Source: a virus. From it: a stretch of DNA of 23,257 nt. The notes beneath the pieces were generated by a model. It was not told the DNA's origin and did no database searches. It saw only the letters and a program-made list of their open reading frames with translations. The stretch lies in IMG/VR virus record IMGVR_UViG_3300033233_000168, positions 1-23,257 of that record; one strand, written 5' to 3'. Position numbers and translations under genes: made by a program. Shown in pieces: positions 6,877 through 13,857 of the stretch. Positions within the stretch are counted from its first letter, which is position 1. Each line of letters opens with the position of its first letter.

Positions 6877-8103
6877 TCAAATCCAGAATCCACCGGAGCG
6901 GCCGGGGCCGAAATAGGCATCCCCCGCGCCACCGTCGGGGATGAAACGTGAATTATGCGCCGCTTGGACCGTCTCCAGCAAAGCCAGTTCCTTCAACAAC
7001 GCCGCGCCTTCCTGATAACACGCCTGCGCCTTGTTGATCTGCCGGCGCCGGTGCCACAGGTCGCCCAGCGCGAGCGCAATCAGGCAGTTGTCGAGGTTTT
7101 TGATCTCGGGTTCTTCAGAGTCGAGCGTCAGGGGCGTAAACTTCTTTTTCCCGAGCACCTTCAGCGTCGTTACAATGCTGGGAATGCTGAAGAGCCGGAT
7201 GCGCTGGTAACTCGGGCTGCGGGTGTCCTTCAAAGCCAGTGTTCCGCCAGCAGCTTCACCTGAAAATTGAGGGTTTAAGGAAAACTCCGAAGTGTCCGCC
7301 TTGAAAATGCTTTCGATCTCTATCCGGGCGTCGCCGGTCTTGGCCACGGTTGGCACGGGTAATGCCACCGCGCCCACTTTTACCCATGTTCCCAGCGGAA
7401 CTTGTAGAACGGCAGAGTCGCCCGCCAGTTCGATTTCATACTTCGGTTGGCCGTTGATAACAATGGTCCACCTTTGAAGCGTTGGGTTTATAACTTCAAC
7501 GCCGATGGCTGCCGTCGCGCTCTTCCGGTAGTAATACACGCCGTCTCCTTCATTGCCGTAAATGTAGGTTCCGTTGGCCGCCGCGGTTCCGGCACCGGAT
7601 ACAACCAACCCACCGTTGGGCGTATCGTCCAAGTAATTTACGGCGGTTAATGCCAGCGTGTCCACATGGCGAACGCCTGCGGTGTCGCGCCACGTGATCT
7701 TGGCGGTTCCTGTTGAAAGTTCCGTCTGAAGTCCGACGAAACCCCGCCACACAAACCAAACCGGGCTCAACAAGCTGAATTCGTAGGGCGCCCCGGTGTT
7801 GGTGAACTTGTCAAAATCCTGCCGGTAATAGTCCTCCAGTCCATGCACCCGGACGCTCCGGTCCGCCGTCCGGATGGCGACTACCCGGTCGATCACTTCC
7901 GGCAGCAACACAATCCCCTCGGCGTTGTCCGCGTTGGCGGGATCCACCACCACGTTCACCATGACCAGCGAATCCTTCCACAGATAGGAGTTGTAGATGA
8001 GTTCGTAGCGCTTCGAGAGGAACAGCTTCGCCGCCGCGATGTCGGCGGTGCCGATCATCTGGCCCTTCGTGCAAACGTAGCTGGTTAGATCAGCGAGGTT
8101 CAT
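6877..8103 (-). CDS. Head-tail adaptor / tail tubular A-like protein with inserted domain, 408 aa
   Basis: ATG at 8103 overlaps the upstream stop (ATGA); a longer in-frame extension upstream lies wholly inside the tail-fibre gene and is rejected. The N-terminal helical region (AAKLFLSKRYELIYNSYLWK, residues 24-43) and the C-terminal helix-rich end with ALGDLWHRRRQINKAQACYQE (about 355-375) look like podoviral adaptor or tail tubular A proteins. Residues about 163-245 look like an inserted domain: VVSGAGTAAANGTY, a VYYYRKSA strand, RWTIVINGQPKYEIE, and a final GTW. I recognise that pattern from other phage tail proteins. T7 gp11 is only about 196 aa, so the extra length is mostly this insertion. 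It lies directly upstream of the nozzle-like gene, the usual order. Role inferred. Confidence 0.75.
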   Translation of the reverse strand: MNLADLTSYVCTKGQMIGTADIAAAKLFLSKRYELIYNSYLWKDSLVMVNVVVDPANADNAEGIVLLPEVIDRVVAIRTADRSVRVHGLEDYYRQDFDKFTNTGAPYEFSLLSPVWFVWRGFVGLQTELSTGTAKITWRDTAGVRHVDTLALTAVNYLDDTPNGGLVVSGAGTAAANGTYIYGNEGDGVYYYRKSATAAIGVEVINPTLQRWTIVINGQPKYEIELAGDSAVLQVPLGTWVKVGAVALPVPTVAKTGDARIEIESIFKADTSEFSLNPQFSGEAAGGTLALKDTRSPSYQRIRLFSIPSIVTTLKVLGKKKFTPLTLDSEEPEIKNLDNCLIALALGDLWHRRRQINKAQACYQEGAALLKELALLETVQAAHNSRFIPDGGAGDAYFGPGRSGGFWI

Positions 8104-9296
8104 GGTCGGGCATAGACTTTGTAACGCCAATTTGCTGCCGTCGGGTTCATGTCCGTCCCGCTGCCCGTCGGAATGGCCGGCGAGGCGGAGTAACACCGGA
8201 TCACAATGTTGCTTGAATTGGCCGTCAACGAATAATTGCCAACGGTGTAAGATGACCGCAGCAGCCCCTCGATGGAAACCTCGTCGCCGGCGACAAAGGG
8301 CGAATCGTTCGTGAAACACAATAAAACCGCCCGCACCTGCGTGGGCGTCACGCCCAAGCCATGTGTAAACGTCCGCGTCACCGTCGAAAGAAAATTCGTG
8401 TTTGTGGAAACATACGACGTGACCGGCACCGCGTTCGTGAACCAGGCCAGCAACGCCCCCAACGTCATCGTATTGTTGGTGTGCTGCTGTTCGTCTTGAA
8501 ATGGAATCAGGTCGCCCGCCACCAGCGCCGTCACCGTGATGTTGTTTGTGAACAACAGGGTGTTGGTTCCGAAATAGAGGTTCGTGACTGGCGTAACCCC
8601 GAGAAACCCCCAGATGTTCGTTGCCAGATTGGTGCTCAAAAGTGTCTGCGGCTGGAACACCTGCCGATATACATGCGGCACGAGCTTGTTGGTGCCCAGA
8701 TTTCCGACCATGCCGTTCAGGAAATTTGAATAGGTGATCGAACATGGGTTGCCGTTGGTATCCCAGATCATGGTGAACGGCTGGTTGTTCGTGCTCGTCG
8801 GGTCCGGCACGCTCCCATACAGCGGTAGGTTCTGGCCGTTCGTCGTTGCGAACACCAGGTTGCTGACAATCACGCTGCCCGCGCTGCTGGCAATCAGGTT
8901 GGAGAACGCCACCTTGCCAAACACACCGTTGGTCGGGTCATACAGCAAAAACAGGTCATACCCCGCCACCGTCGTGTAAGTGCTCTGGTCCGTGATCAGA
9001 TGGTAGTTCTGTAGTAACGCTTGATTGCCATTCAACTTGTGGAACGTGCCTGACGAGCCAGACACGACAAGCATTGTGTCGCCCGCCACCAGATTGGTCT
9101 GCGACACCTTGCCCGTGTAGAACACCGGCTGGATGCTCGCATCGCTCACGAGTTGCAGCAGCTTGGCGGAAGTCAGCCGCTGGCCGTCCTGGATCTGGTT
9201 GGCCCCGGTGCCGATGGAGAGCCCCGGCGTGATGTCCGTGGCCAGCGCCGGCAGGGCCAACGACAACAGCAAGGTTAGAGTATTACGCATAAGCAT
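8100..9296 (-). CDS. Tail-fibre-like protein with N-terminal signal peptide, 398 aa
   Basis: The N-terminus is a clear Sec signal peptide: basic n-region (MLMRN), hydrophobic core TLTLLLSLALPALA, likely cleavage after ALA at about residue 19. A fibre-like region follows (GQRLTSAKLLQLVSDA near 38-53), then an Asn/Thr-rich body. Residues 307-368 contain THGLGVTPTQVRAVLLC and VAGDEVSIEGL, a C-terminal tail-fibre domain type I recognise from other phages. Start could be ATG 9296 or ATG 9290; both keep the signal peptide. It precedes the adaptor and nozzle genes, so host attachment is the best guess. A signal peptide is not expected on a virion protein assembled in the cytoplasm, which is the odd point here. 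Confidence 0.78.
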   Translation of the reverse strand: MLMRNTLTLLLSLALPALATDITPGLSIGTGANQIQDGQRLTSAKLLQLVSDASIQPVFYTGKVSQTNLVAGDTMLVVSGSSGTFHKLNGNQALLQNYHLITDQSTYTTVAGYDLFLLYDPTNGVFGKVAFSNLIASSAGSVIVSNLVFATTNGQNLPLYGSVPDPTSTNNQPFTMIWDTNGNPCSITYSNFLNGMVGNLGTNKLVPHVYRQVFQPQTLLSTNLATNIWGFLGVTPVTNLYFGTNTLLFTNNITVTALVAGDLIPFQDEQQHTNNTMTLGALLAWFTNAVPVTSYVSTNTNFLSTVTRTFTHGLGVTPTQVRAVLLCFTNDSPFVAGDEVSIEGLLRSSYTVGNYSLTANSSNIVIRCYSASPAIPTGSGTDMNPTAANWRYKVYARP

Positions 9297-9339
9297 ATTT
9301 TCTTGTTAACCGCTCAATCCCCGTCGTCCCCCGGCATGT

Positions 9340-9540
9340 TCAGCCCGTGGGAGGCTGGGAAGCCGGTTTGCTCGGTTGCCACGCCGCCGTCTTGAACATA
9401 GCTTCCTGCCGCGCGTCCAGCGCCGCCTCTTCCTCGGGCGTCAACTCGCCGCGCATCCGCTTCTCGTTCAAATACGCCAGTATCCGGTCGGTGATCGTCA
9501 TCGCCCCGTCGAGGATGGCGATGGCTTCGAGGATGGGCAT
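9340..9540 (-). CDS. Small helical protein, 66 aa
   Basis: Starts at ATG 9540, with AAGGAAG five bases upstream. A GTG at 9564 that overlaps the previous stop (GTGA) would give 74 aa and cannot be excluded. The sequence has a helical first part (PILEAIAILDGAMTITDRILAYLNEKRMRGELTPEEEAALDARQE) and a Pro/Ser-rich end. There is no membrane segment. It closes the presumed lysis region. I do not recognise the family. Confidence 0.65.
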   Translation of the reverse strand: MPILEAIAILDGAMTITDRILAYLNEKRMRGELTPEEEAALDARQEAMFKTAAWQPSKPASQPPTG

Positions 9541-9560
9541 GGTTTCTTCCTTTGGGTTGT

Positions 9561-10205
9561 TCACGTTGTTCCTTTCGGCTGGTAATAGTTCCGGGCCTGT
9601 TCCAACAAATCCTGCAAAGTCTTGATCGCCGCGCGTGTCGCATCGGCATTAGGCTCGTTCCGCAGCGCCTTGTAAGTCCGCGTGGCCGCCTTGAGTTCGC
9701 GCAGATACGCCGGCCCAAACTCCCGCACCAGATCCGCCGCCGCGGTCACGTCCTGGCCCACGGCCGCGCGGTTGCGGTATTCCCATTGCACAAAGGCATC
9801 CATCGAATCGCCGGCAGTTTGCGTCAACGCCTCGGCCTGCACTACGAGCGGGTCCGCCCCAGGCGCAATGCTCCCCTTCGGCACCAGGCAGCCCGTGGCG
9901 CCCAGTGTCAACGCCAGCAACCCGCCGATGATCCAGACGGGCGGACGAAACGGCGGCACGCTGCCACCGGCGGCGGGCGGATCATCCTCCGCTGGCGGGA
10001 TGGGTGATTGCTTCAGGTAGGCCAGCAGGCCCACGAGCGCCCCGCTCGCGAACAGCACCCCCACCTGTTTCAAATTCAAGCCGCCGATGTTCGCGCCCGC
10101 CGCGTCAGCGATGCCGATGCCAATGGCCGACATGCCGCTCGTGGCCCCGCCCGTAACGACGGCGGCGATCAGTCCGCGAATCCAGTTGTTCACTTTGTTT
10201 GTCAT
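9561..10205 (-). CDS. Holin-like membrane protein fused to a lipoprotein module, 214 aa
   Basis: Residues 7-66 resemble phage holin-type proteins: WIRGLIAAVVTGGATSGMSA, a second helix around KQVGVLFASGALVGLLAYLK, ending in the KQSPIP turn. A Pro/Asp-rich linker follows. Then VWIIGGLLALTLGATGC (90-106) has the form of a lipoprotein signal with lipobox ATGC at C106, and a helical charged domain of about 105 residues follows. An in-frame GTG at residue 83 (base 9959) preceded by GGTGG could start a separate 132-aa lipoprotein. The N-terminal part would permeabilise the inner membrane and the C-terminal part could act as an outer-membrane spanin-like lipoprotein. Both roles are inferred. An AAGG element lies 10 bases before the main ATG. 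Confidence 0.72.
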   Translation of the reverse strand: MTNKVNNWIRGLIAAVVTGGATSGMSAIGIGIADAAGANIGGLNLKQVGVLFASGALVGLLAYLKQSPIPPAEDDPPAAGGSVPPFRPPVWIIGGLLALTLGATGCLVPKGSIAPGADPLVVQAEALTQTAGDSMDAFVQWEYRNRAAVGQDVTAAADLVREFGPAYLRELKAATRTYKALRNEPNADATRAAIKTLQDLLEQARNYYQPKGTT

Positions 10206-10218
10206 GTTCGTTTGCCTT

Positions 10219-10428
10219 TCACTTCTCGATGATTTTACCCACCAGCCAGATGACCACCGCCGCGCCGCCCACGACGCCGGCGATCTTCACCGTCAAACTC
10301 TGCCGCCACTTTTCCAAGCTCGACACGCGCTGCATCAGTCCTTCCTCCTGGTAATTCTCATTACCGAGCAAGGCCCGTTTGATGTCTGCCACGTCCTGTT
10401 TAAGCTGTTCCATGTCGTTCGCGTCCAT
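10219..10428 (-). CDS. XhlA-like small membrane protein (holin accessory), 69 aa
   Basis: An N-terminal charged coiled coil (MEQLKQDVADIKRALLGNE, then QRVSSLEKWRQSL) is followed by a single C-terminal transmembrane helix (KIAGVVGGAAVVIWLVGKII) and a short basic tail. This arrangement and length match XhlA-type proteins that act with holins in phage lysis. It starts within the end of the preceding 66-aa gene (29-base overlap) and lies directly upstream of the holin-like/lipoprotein gene. Role inferred from architecture and neighbours. Confidence 0.75.
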   Translation of the reverse strand: MDANDMEQLKQDVADIKRALLGNENYQEEGLMQRVSSLEKWRQSLTVKIAGVVGGAAVVIWLVGKIIEK

Positions 10429-10600
10429 GTGCCCTTTCGCTGTTCATCCATTCGATTAACTGCGTCTCGCTCCAGAAGCGCCGCGCAAACTCCCGCATGT
10501 TCGCCGCCGCCGTCCGCATCTCCGCCAGCCGCCGTTCATTCCGCCGGTCCACCTGCTGCCCGTATTCGCGCAATAAACATTCCGGGTGGACCACGATCAT
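10400..10600 (-). CDS. Small basic helical protein, 66 aa
   Basis: Starts at the ATG that overlaps the stop of the 42-aa gene (ATGA at 10600-10597). A longer in-frame reading is rejected because that extension lies over the 42-aa and lipoprotein genes. The protein is rich in Arg and Glu with a long predicted helix (GQQVDRRNERRLAEMRTAAA) and no membrane segment. It sits in the chain of overlapping small genes leading into the XhlA-like gene, so it may belong to the lysis region. Family unknown. Confidence 0.65.
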   Translation of the reverse strand: MIVVHPECLLREYGQQVDRRNERRLAEMRTAAANMREFARRFWSETQLIEWMNSERAHGRERHGTA

Positions 10601-10725
10601 CGCCTCACCTTCCGCCTGAACTCGCGCAATGCCTCGCTGCCCTGCTTGGAAATTCCAAAACCACAGGCCAGCGCGGCGGCGAGCTTCACCGCGATCTGTT
10701 TCCACGTTGGTGCGGCTTTCGTCAT
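10597..10725 (-). CDS. Very small protein, 42 aa, one weak hydrophobic helix
   Basis: ATG at 10725 overlaps the lipoprotein stop (ATGA), and its own TGA overlaps the next ATG (ATGA), so it fills the gap between two better-supported genes exactly. It has a Lys/Trp start (MTKAAPTWKQ), a weakly hydrophobic helix IAVKLAAALACGFGI, and a basic end (REFRRKVRR). It could be a small membrane-associated protein. The main support is the perfect stop/start tiling; there is no recognisable family. Confidence 0.55.
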   Translation of the reverse strand: MTKAAPTWKQIAVKLAAALACGFGISKQGSEALREFRRKVRR

Positions 10726-11117
10726 CGCCGCACCCTTCCGTTGAAATCCGTGTGTTCCCCGTAGAACATGCCGGCGTAAAAGTCACAATTCGACACCACC
10801 ACCGGCACCGTGCGCGGCCAGTGCGTATTGCCCAGGCACACCCGCCAGTCATTCGTGCGCTCCCAAACCACGGACCACGGCCCCGTCACCACGTTGGAGT
10901 AGTAGATGCGGCTCTGCCGCTCCGGCACCACCTCGATGTAATCCATCGCCACCGTGATGGCGCCTGCCGTGGACCGCGAGCCGTCCCGGCTCGCGGCGGG
11001 TGGTTCAACCAGTGCATTACGCTGCTGTTCCTTAACTTTTCCGCCCAACGGATGCGCAAACCATGGCGCGGAACATCCGCACAGCAGCAGCAACAGACAT
11101 GAAAGGATGCGCGTCAT
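10722..11117 (-). CDS. Small predicted lipoprotein, 131 aa
   Basis: The N-terminus MTRILSCLLLLLCGC is a lipoprotein signal with lipobox LCGC, making Cys15 the acylated residue. The mature part has a polar Arg/Ser-rich linker, then strands around MDYIEVVPERQSRIYYS and VTGPWSVVWERTNDWRVC, ending FYGEHTDFNGRVRR. ATG overlaps the stop of the protease-like gene (ATGA). It would be anchored in the inner or outer membrane. Position just before the holin-like genes makes an outer-membrane spanin possible, but it lacks the Pro-rich look of Rz1 proteins. It may instead belong with the secreted proteins upstream. Confidence 0.72.
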   Translation of the reverse strand: MTRILSCLLLLLCGCSAPWFAHPLGGKVKEQQRNALVEPPAASRDGSRSTAGAITVAMDYIEVVPERQSRIYYSNVVTGPWSVVWERTNDWRVCLGNTHWPRTVPVVVSNCDFYAGMFYGEHTDFNGRVRR

Positions 11118-12295
11118 GGGTAGTAAACTGGATAGTCGCTCAAGTCGAAATACGTTGGCTGGTAGTCGTTTGTGTTGAGCCCAGCGGAAATGGTCATCGC
11201 GTTCATATCGTTGATGAAGTTCGTCGTGCTCAGAAGCGTCCCGCTTGTCCCCTGAAAGTTCACGAGGTTCGTTCCGTGAATAAAGAAGTCTGGGTTCCCG
11301 CTGTCACCGCCGACGTGCATCCCGTGGTTGTCGAAAATCAACATCCCTTGGCTACCGAACCTTCCGTGCTGGCAGGTTTCAAACCACGCTTCCGGAAAGT
11401 TGATGCTCGTCTTTCCAGTCGGCATCTTCGCAAAGAAATTCGTGCTCACACACACTTTGATTGGTTGAACCGTGCTTGGCAGGTCTGCGTTGAAAAATAC
11501 AATGCAGTAATCGTCCTGAGTCAGTGCGTTGAGATTGCGCGAACGACAGTCAGTAACGAACATCGAGTTCGTCGCGCCGTCGCTCCCTACAAAATAAACA
11601 TATCCGTTCGTCGAGTTCCCTCCGAAGACGTGGCCAGCAGAGTAGGCGTGCCGTTTCGTTATCGCTGTGAACTTCCAAGGGAAGCCATTGTTGCCTTGAA
11701 GCGAAGTCATCTGAGACAACGCGGTGTATCCGTGTTTGCCGAAGATGACAGAGTTCGTGTGCCACTTCCACCCGTTCGCGGCGATGGAGTCCCAAAGAAT
11801 TCCGTCACGCCCCGCGTTCGTGATCGCAACGATGTTCGTGTAAAGATCGTTCGCCAAGGTTCCCGAGACGAAGTTAGAGAACGTGTTGATCGTCGCGCCG
11901 CCGGTAGTTGTTCCGATGCTCAAAGAACCGGCACACGCAACATCGAATCCGTTCGTGTTGCGAAGCGAATAGCGATACCGGAACACGCCGTTCGTCTTGT
12001 AAATCGTTCGACCACCGGTGAACTCGGCAACGTCCGGCGTAAAGTTGTCGAACCCGATGAACGTATAGTTCGATGCAGCCGTGAATGAGTATTGATCTCC
12101 TGTCGTCGCTCCGGTCAGCGTCGTCACTGAATAGACAACTCCAACGTTCGTGTTAGGCCATGAGACGTTCGTCGAAGCTGCATTAGCCAGGACAGGCCCA
12201 TCGCCGACGCTCGTTATGGTCGGGATGACGCCCTGGTCCTTGAAGGAGCTTCCCAAGAACGACGCGACTGCCGCCGCTATCAAAAAGAATTTCAT
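11114..12295 (-). CDS. Secreted protein with chymotrypsin-like triad motifs, 393 aa
   Basis: A short signal-like N-terminus (MKFFLIAAAVASFLGSS) is followed by an Asn/Thr-rich beta region to about residue 200. Then come three motifs in the order of the S1/chymotrypsin fold: a His motif AITKRHAYSAGHVF (His222, compare TAAHC), an Asp motif TQDDYCIVFF (Asp261/262, compare the nDIALLKL strand) and a Ser motif VGGDSGNP (Ser332, compare GDSGGP). The gaps of about 40 and 70 residues are somewhat shorter than in trypsin (45 and 93). Cysteines at 250, 264, 282 and 308 could form disulfides, which fits export. Start overlaps the previous stop by one base (TGATG). It could be an active protease or a degenerate protease fold used in attachment; I cannot tell which. 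Confidence 0.75.
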   Translation of the reverse strand: MKFFLIAAAVASFLGSSFKDQGVIPTITSVGDGPVLANAASTNVSWPNTNVGVVYSVTTLTGATTGDQYSFTAASNYTFIGFDNFTPDVAEFTGGRTIYKTNGVFRYRYSLRNTNGFDVACAGSLSIGTTTGGATINTFSNFVSGTLANDLYTNIVAITNAGRDGILWDSIAANGWKWHTNSVIFGKHGYTALSQMTSLQGNNGFPWKFTAITKRHAYSAGHVFGGNSTNGYVYFVGSDGATNSMFVTDCRSRNLNALTQDDYCIVFFNADLPSTVQPIKVCVSTNFFAKMPTGKTSINFPEAWFETCQHGRFGSQGMLIFDNHGMHVGGDSGNPDFFIHGTNLVNFQGTSGTLLSTTNFINDMNAMTISAGLNTNDYQPTYFDLSDYPVYYP

Positions 12296-13275
12296 CAGCG
12301 GAGAATTTGAATGTTACCCCGAAGGCCGGTGGCGTTCGTGTTGAAATCGTTTGTCGTCAGCGCCGTGATATTGAAGACATAACCCGGAGCCACGGCGGTC
12401 AATGCAGAGCCGGTCTTGGTGAAGTTTTGAGAGGTAACGAGGACGCAATTCGATGTTCCGAAGAACCCGGAGCTCGCATTCACCGCGTTGAACTTCGGCG
12501 CTGTGAAAGAGAAGAACAAGTTAGTGCTGCCACTCCCGCTCCCGGACGTGGGTTTCATTGACAAGCTCTGCCGAGCCGAGACGTAGAACTCATTGACCAC
12601 ATTTGAATAAGTCCCGGTTGTTGTCCTGAAAGTCATACCGCCGGAAAGTTTGTCGCAACTATAGTAGATTTGATTCGAGAAGTTCAGCCCGTTGTAGGCC
12701 GCAGTCTCAAAGACGACACCCGCTGCTGTAGCGATTTGTCCTTCCTTAACATCAATCAACGCGAAGCAATTCGTCGCTCCATATAAGGTGACGAGATCGT
12801 TCGTGTGCGTAAGCCTGCCAGAGATGTAAAGCGAGGTGGTTGAGTTAGTCGCACCGAGAAAGAACGGTATCGCGCTACTTCCTGAGAGAAAAGTGCCGTC
12901 GTTGAAATACCAATTAACGCCCTGCTTGCCGAGGCCGCTCTCCGAGAACGTCCCGCGCACCGCATAGATCGTCTGGCCGTTCGTTGCGATGGTCTGGGCT
13001 TTGGTCAATGTCGCGTAAGGCCGCGAGGATGAGCCGGTGCCCGTGGTATCACTTCCACTAACCGCATCTACATAAATCACGTTCAAAGACAACGATGCCA
13101 CCCCCACCCACCCCGCCAGCGTCGCCGGCGTGACGGGGTTAATGGCGTTCACGCCCGCGTTCACTTCCGCCTGGGTCGCCGGGTTCGCGCCCGCGTTCGG
13201 TCCGGTCTGGATTCCGGCGCCGCACAACAATGGCAGTGACAGCAGCGTGGCCAGCGTGGCAATTATCGTTTTCAT
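12295..13275 (-). CDS. Tail-spike-like protein with signal peptide and DUF1565-like beta-helix start, 326 aa
   Basis: A hydrophobic signal sequence (MKTIIATLATLLSLPLLCGAG) opens the protein; Cys18 is followed by Gly but preceded by Leu, so a lipobox is doubtful. Next comes a phage-fibre motif, ATQAEVNAGVNAINPVTPATL (33-53). Then IYVDAVSGSDTTGTG plus RPYATLTKA (67-93) follows, the hallmark of DUF1565/pectate-lyase-type right-handed beta-helices. The remaining 230 residues are Ser/Thr/Asn/Gly-rich strands consistent with a beta-helix or fibre. The ATG is four bases after the upstream stop. Fibre motif plus beta-helix suggests a receptor-binding or glycan-degrading spike, but no catalytic residues could be assigned. 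The combination with a secretion signal is unusual. Confidence 0.75.
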   Translation of the reverse strand: MKTIIATLATLLSLPLLCGAGIQTGPNAGANPATQAEVNAGVNAINPVTPATLAGWVGVASLSLNVIYVDAVSGSDTTGTGSSSRPYATLTKAQTIATNGQTIYAVRGTFSESGLGKQGVNWYFNDGTFLSGSSAIPFFLGATNSTTSLYISGRLTHTNDLVTLYGATNCFALIDVKEGQIATAAGVVFETAAYNGLNFSNQIYYSCDKLSGGMTFRTTTGTYSNVVNEFYVSARQSLSMKPTSGSGSGSTNLFFSFTAPKFNAVNASSGFFGTSNCVLVTSQNFTKTGSALTAVAPGYVFNITALTTNDFNTNATGLRGNIQILR

Positions 13276-13279
13276 GGCG

Positions 13280-13666
13280 TCAATTCTTCTTCAGCACCTG
13301 GATGCTCACCGCCGCCGGCGCCAGCCCCAGCGTAGCCGCGTTCGTGCTCACCTTGACCACGCACGCATCAAGGTCCACGCCGTTCAATCCGAGGTCGAGG
13401 CTGTAATAGCCCGCCTGCGGCACGGGAAAGCTGAAGGTTGGCGTCGCGCCATTCGTGGCCCCCGCCGAGGTCTGGAAAATCTGGATGTAGTTCGTCCCCG
13501 TCACGGACGAGTTGTAGCCCAGCACGCTGTAAACCTTGCAGGGCGCCGTGCTGACGGTCAGTGAGTTGGTCAGCGCCGCGTTGCCACGGACGCCCACCGG
13601 TTGGTTCTGTGCCGCCATTGGCAGCGCCAAGGCCAGCAGGAAGAGGATGAGAAAGGGAGTTTTCAT
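13280..13666 (-). CDS. Secreted beta-rich protein, 128 aa
   Basis: ATG at 13666 overlaps the upstream stop (ATGA); a GTG nine bases upstream is less likely. The signal peptide is clear: MKTPFLILFLLALALPMAAQ, with cleavage near MAA-Q. The mature part is a run of strands typical of a small jelly-roll or immunoglobulin-like domain (KVYSVLGYNSSVTGTNYIQ, then FPVPQAGYYSLDLGLNGVDL) with two cysteines that could pair. I have a sense of similar NSS..YIQ..F...PVP patterns in small phage head-region proteins, but cannot name a family. It could be a decoration or surface protein. Confidence 0.7.
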   Translation of the reverse strand: MKTPFLILFLLALALPMAAQNQPVGVRGNAALTNSLTVSTAPCKVYSVLGYNSSVTGTNYIQIFQTSAGATNGATPTFSFPVPQAGYYSLDLGLNGVDLDACVVKVSTNAATLGLAPAAVSIQVLKKN

Positions 13667-13857
13667 ATGTTCCACGTCTTTTTGAGTTGTTTTACCGAGA
13701 AACCCGCCTGCCGGGCGATACTCCCGGCAGACTGGGTTTGTTCAAGTTGCTTCAGCGCCCGGGGTATGGCCACGTCCGGGCTCGTGGGATCCTTGGACCC
13801 TTTGAACCCGGGCGCCTTCCCGCTGGCAATGATTTCCGCAATTCGGCCCATGATCAC
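13663..13857 (-). CDS. Small protein with possible helix-turn-helix end, 64 aa
   Basis: GTG at 13857 overlaps the previous stop (GTGA); ATG at 13851 would give 62 aa. The stop overlaps the next ATG. The N-terminal half is a Gly/Lys/Pro-rich region (SGKAPGFKGSKDPTSPD), and the C-terminal SAGSIARQAGFSVKQLKK resembles a helix-turn-helix. It is too short to be sure of DNA binding. A strong inverted repeat lies inside its coding sequence. Function unknown. Confidence 0.6.
   Translation of the reverse strand: MIMGRIAEIIASGKAPGFKGSKDPTSPDVAIPRALKQLEQTQSAGSIARQAGFSVKQLKKTWNI
13700..13739 (-). other. Two-part hairpin inside the 64-aa gene
   Basis: CTGCCGGG (13708-13715) pairs fully with CCCGGCAG (13723-13730) around a 7-base loop. 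After a small internal loop, AAACCC (13700-13705) pairs with GGGTTT (13734-13739). It ends 34 bases before the start of the secreted 128-aa gene and has no U-tract, so it is more likely an RNA structure affecting translation or decay than a terminator. Confidence 0.55.

Noticed and set aside
8104-8745. N-terminal 214-residue extension of the adaptor-like protein
   Set aside because: It lies entirely over the tail-fibre gene in another frame, and the ATGA-coupled start at 8103 explains the junction.
11063-12088. Plus-strand open frame (341 codons) opposite the protease-like gene
   Set aside because: Composition is shadow-like (Arg/Val/His-rich), it has no motif, and the minus-strand reading has a signal peptide, ordered motifs and coupled start and stop.
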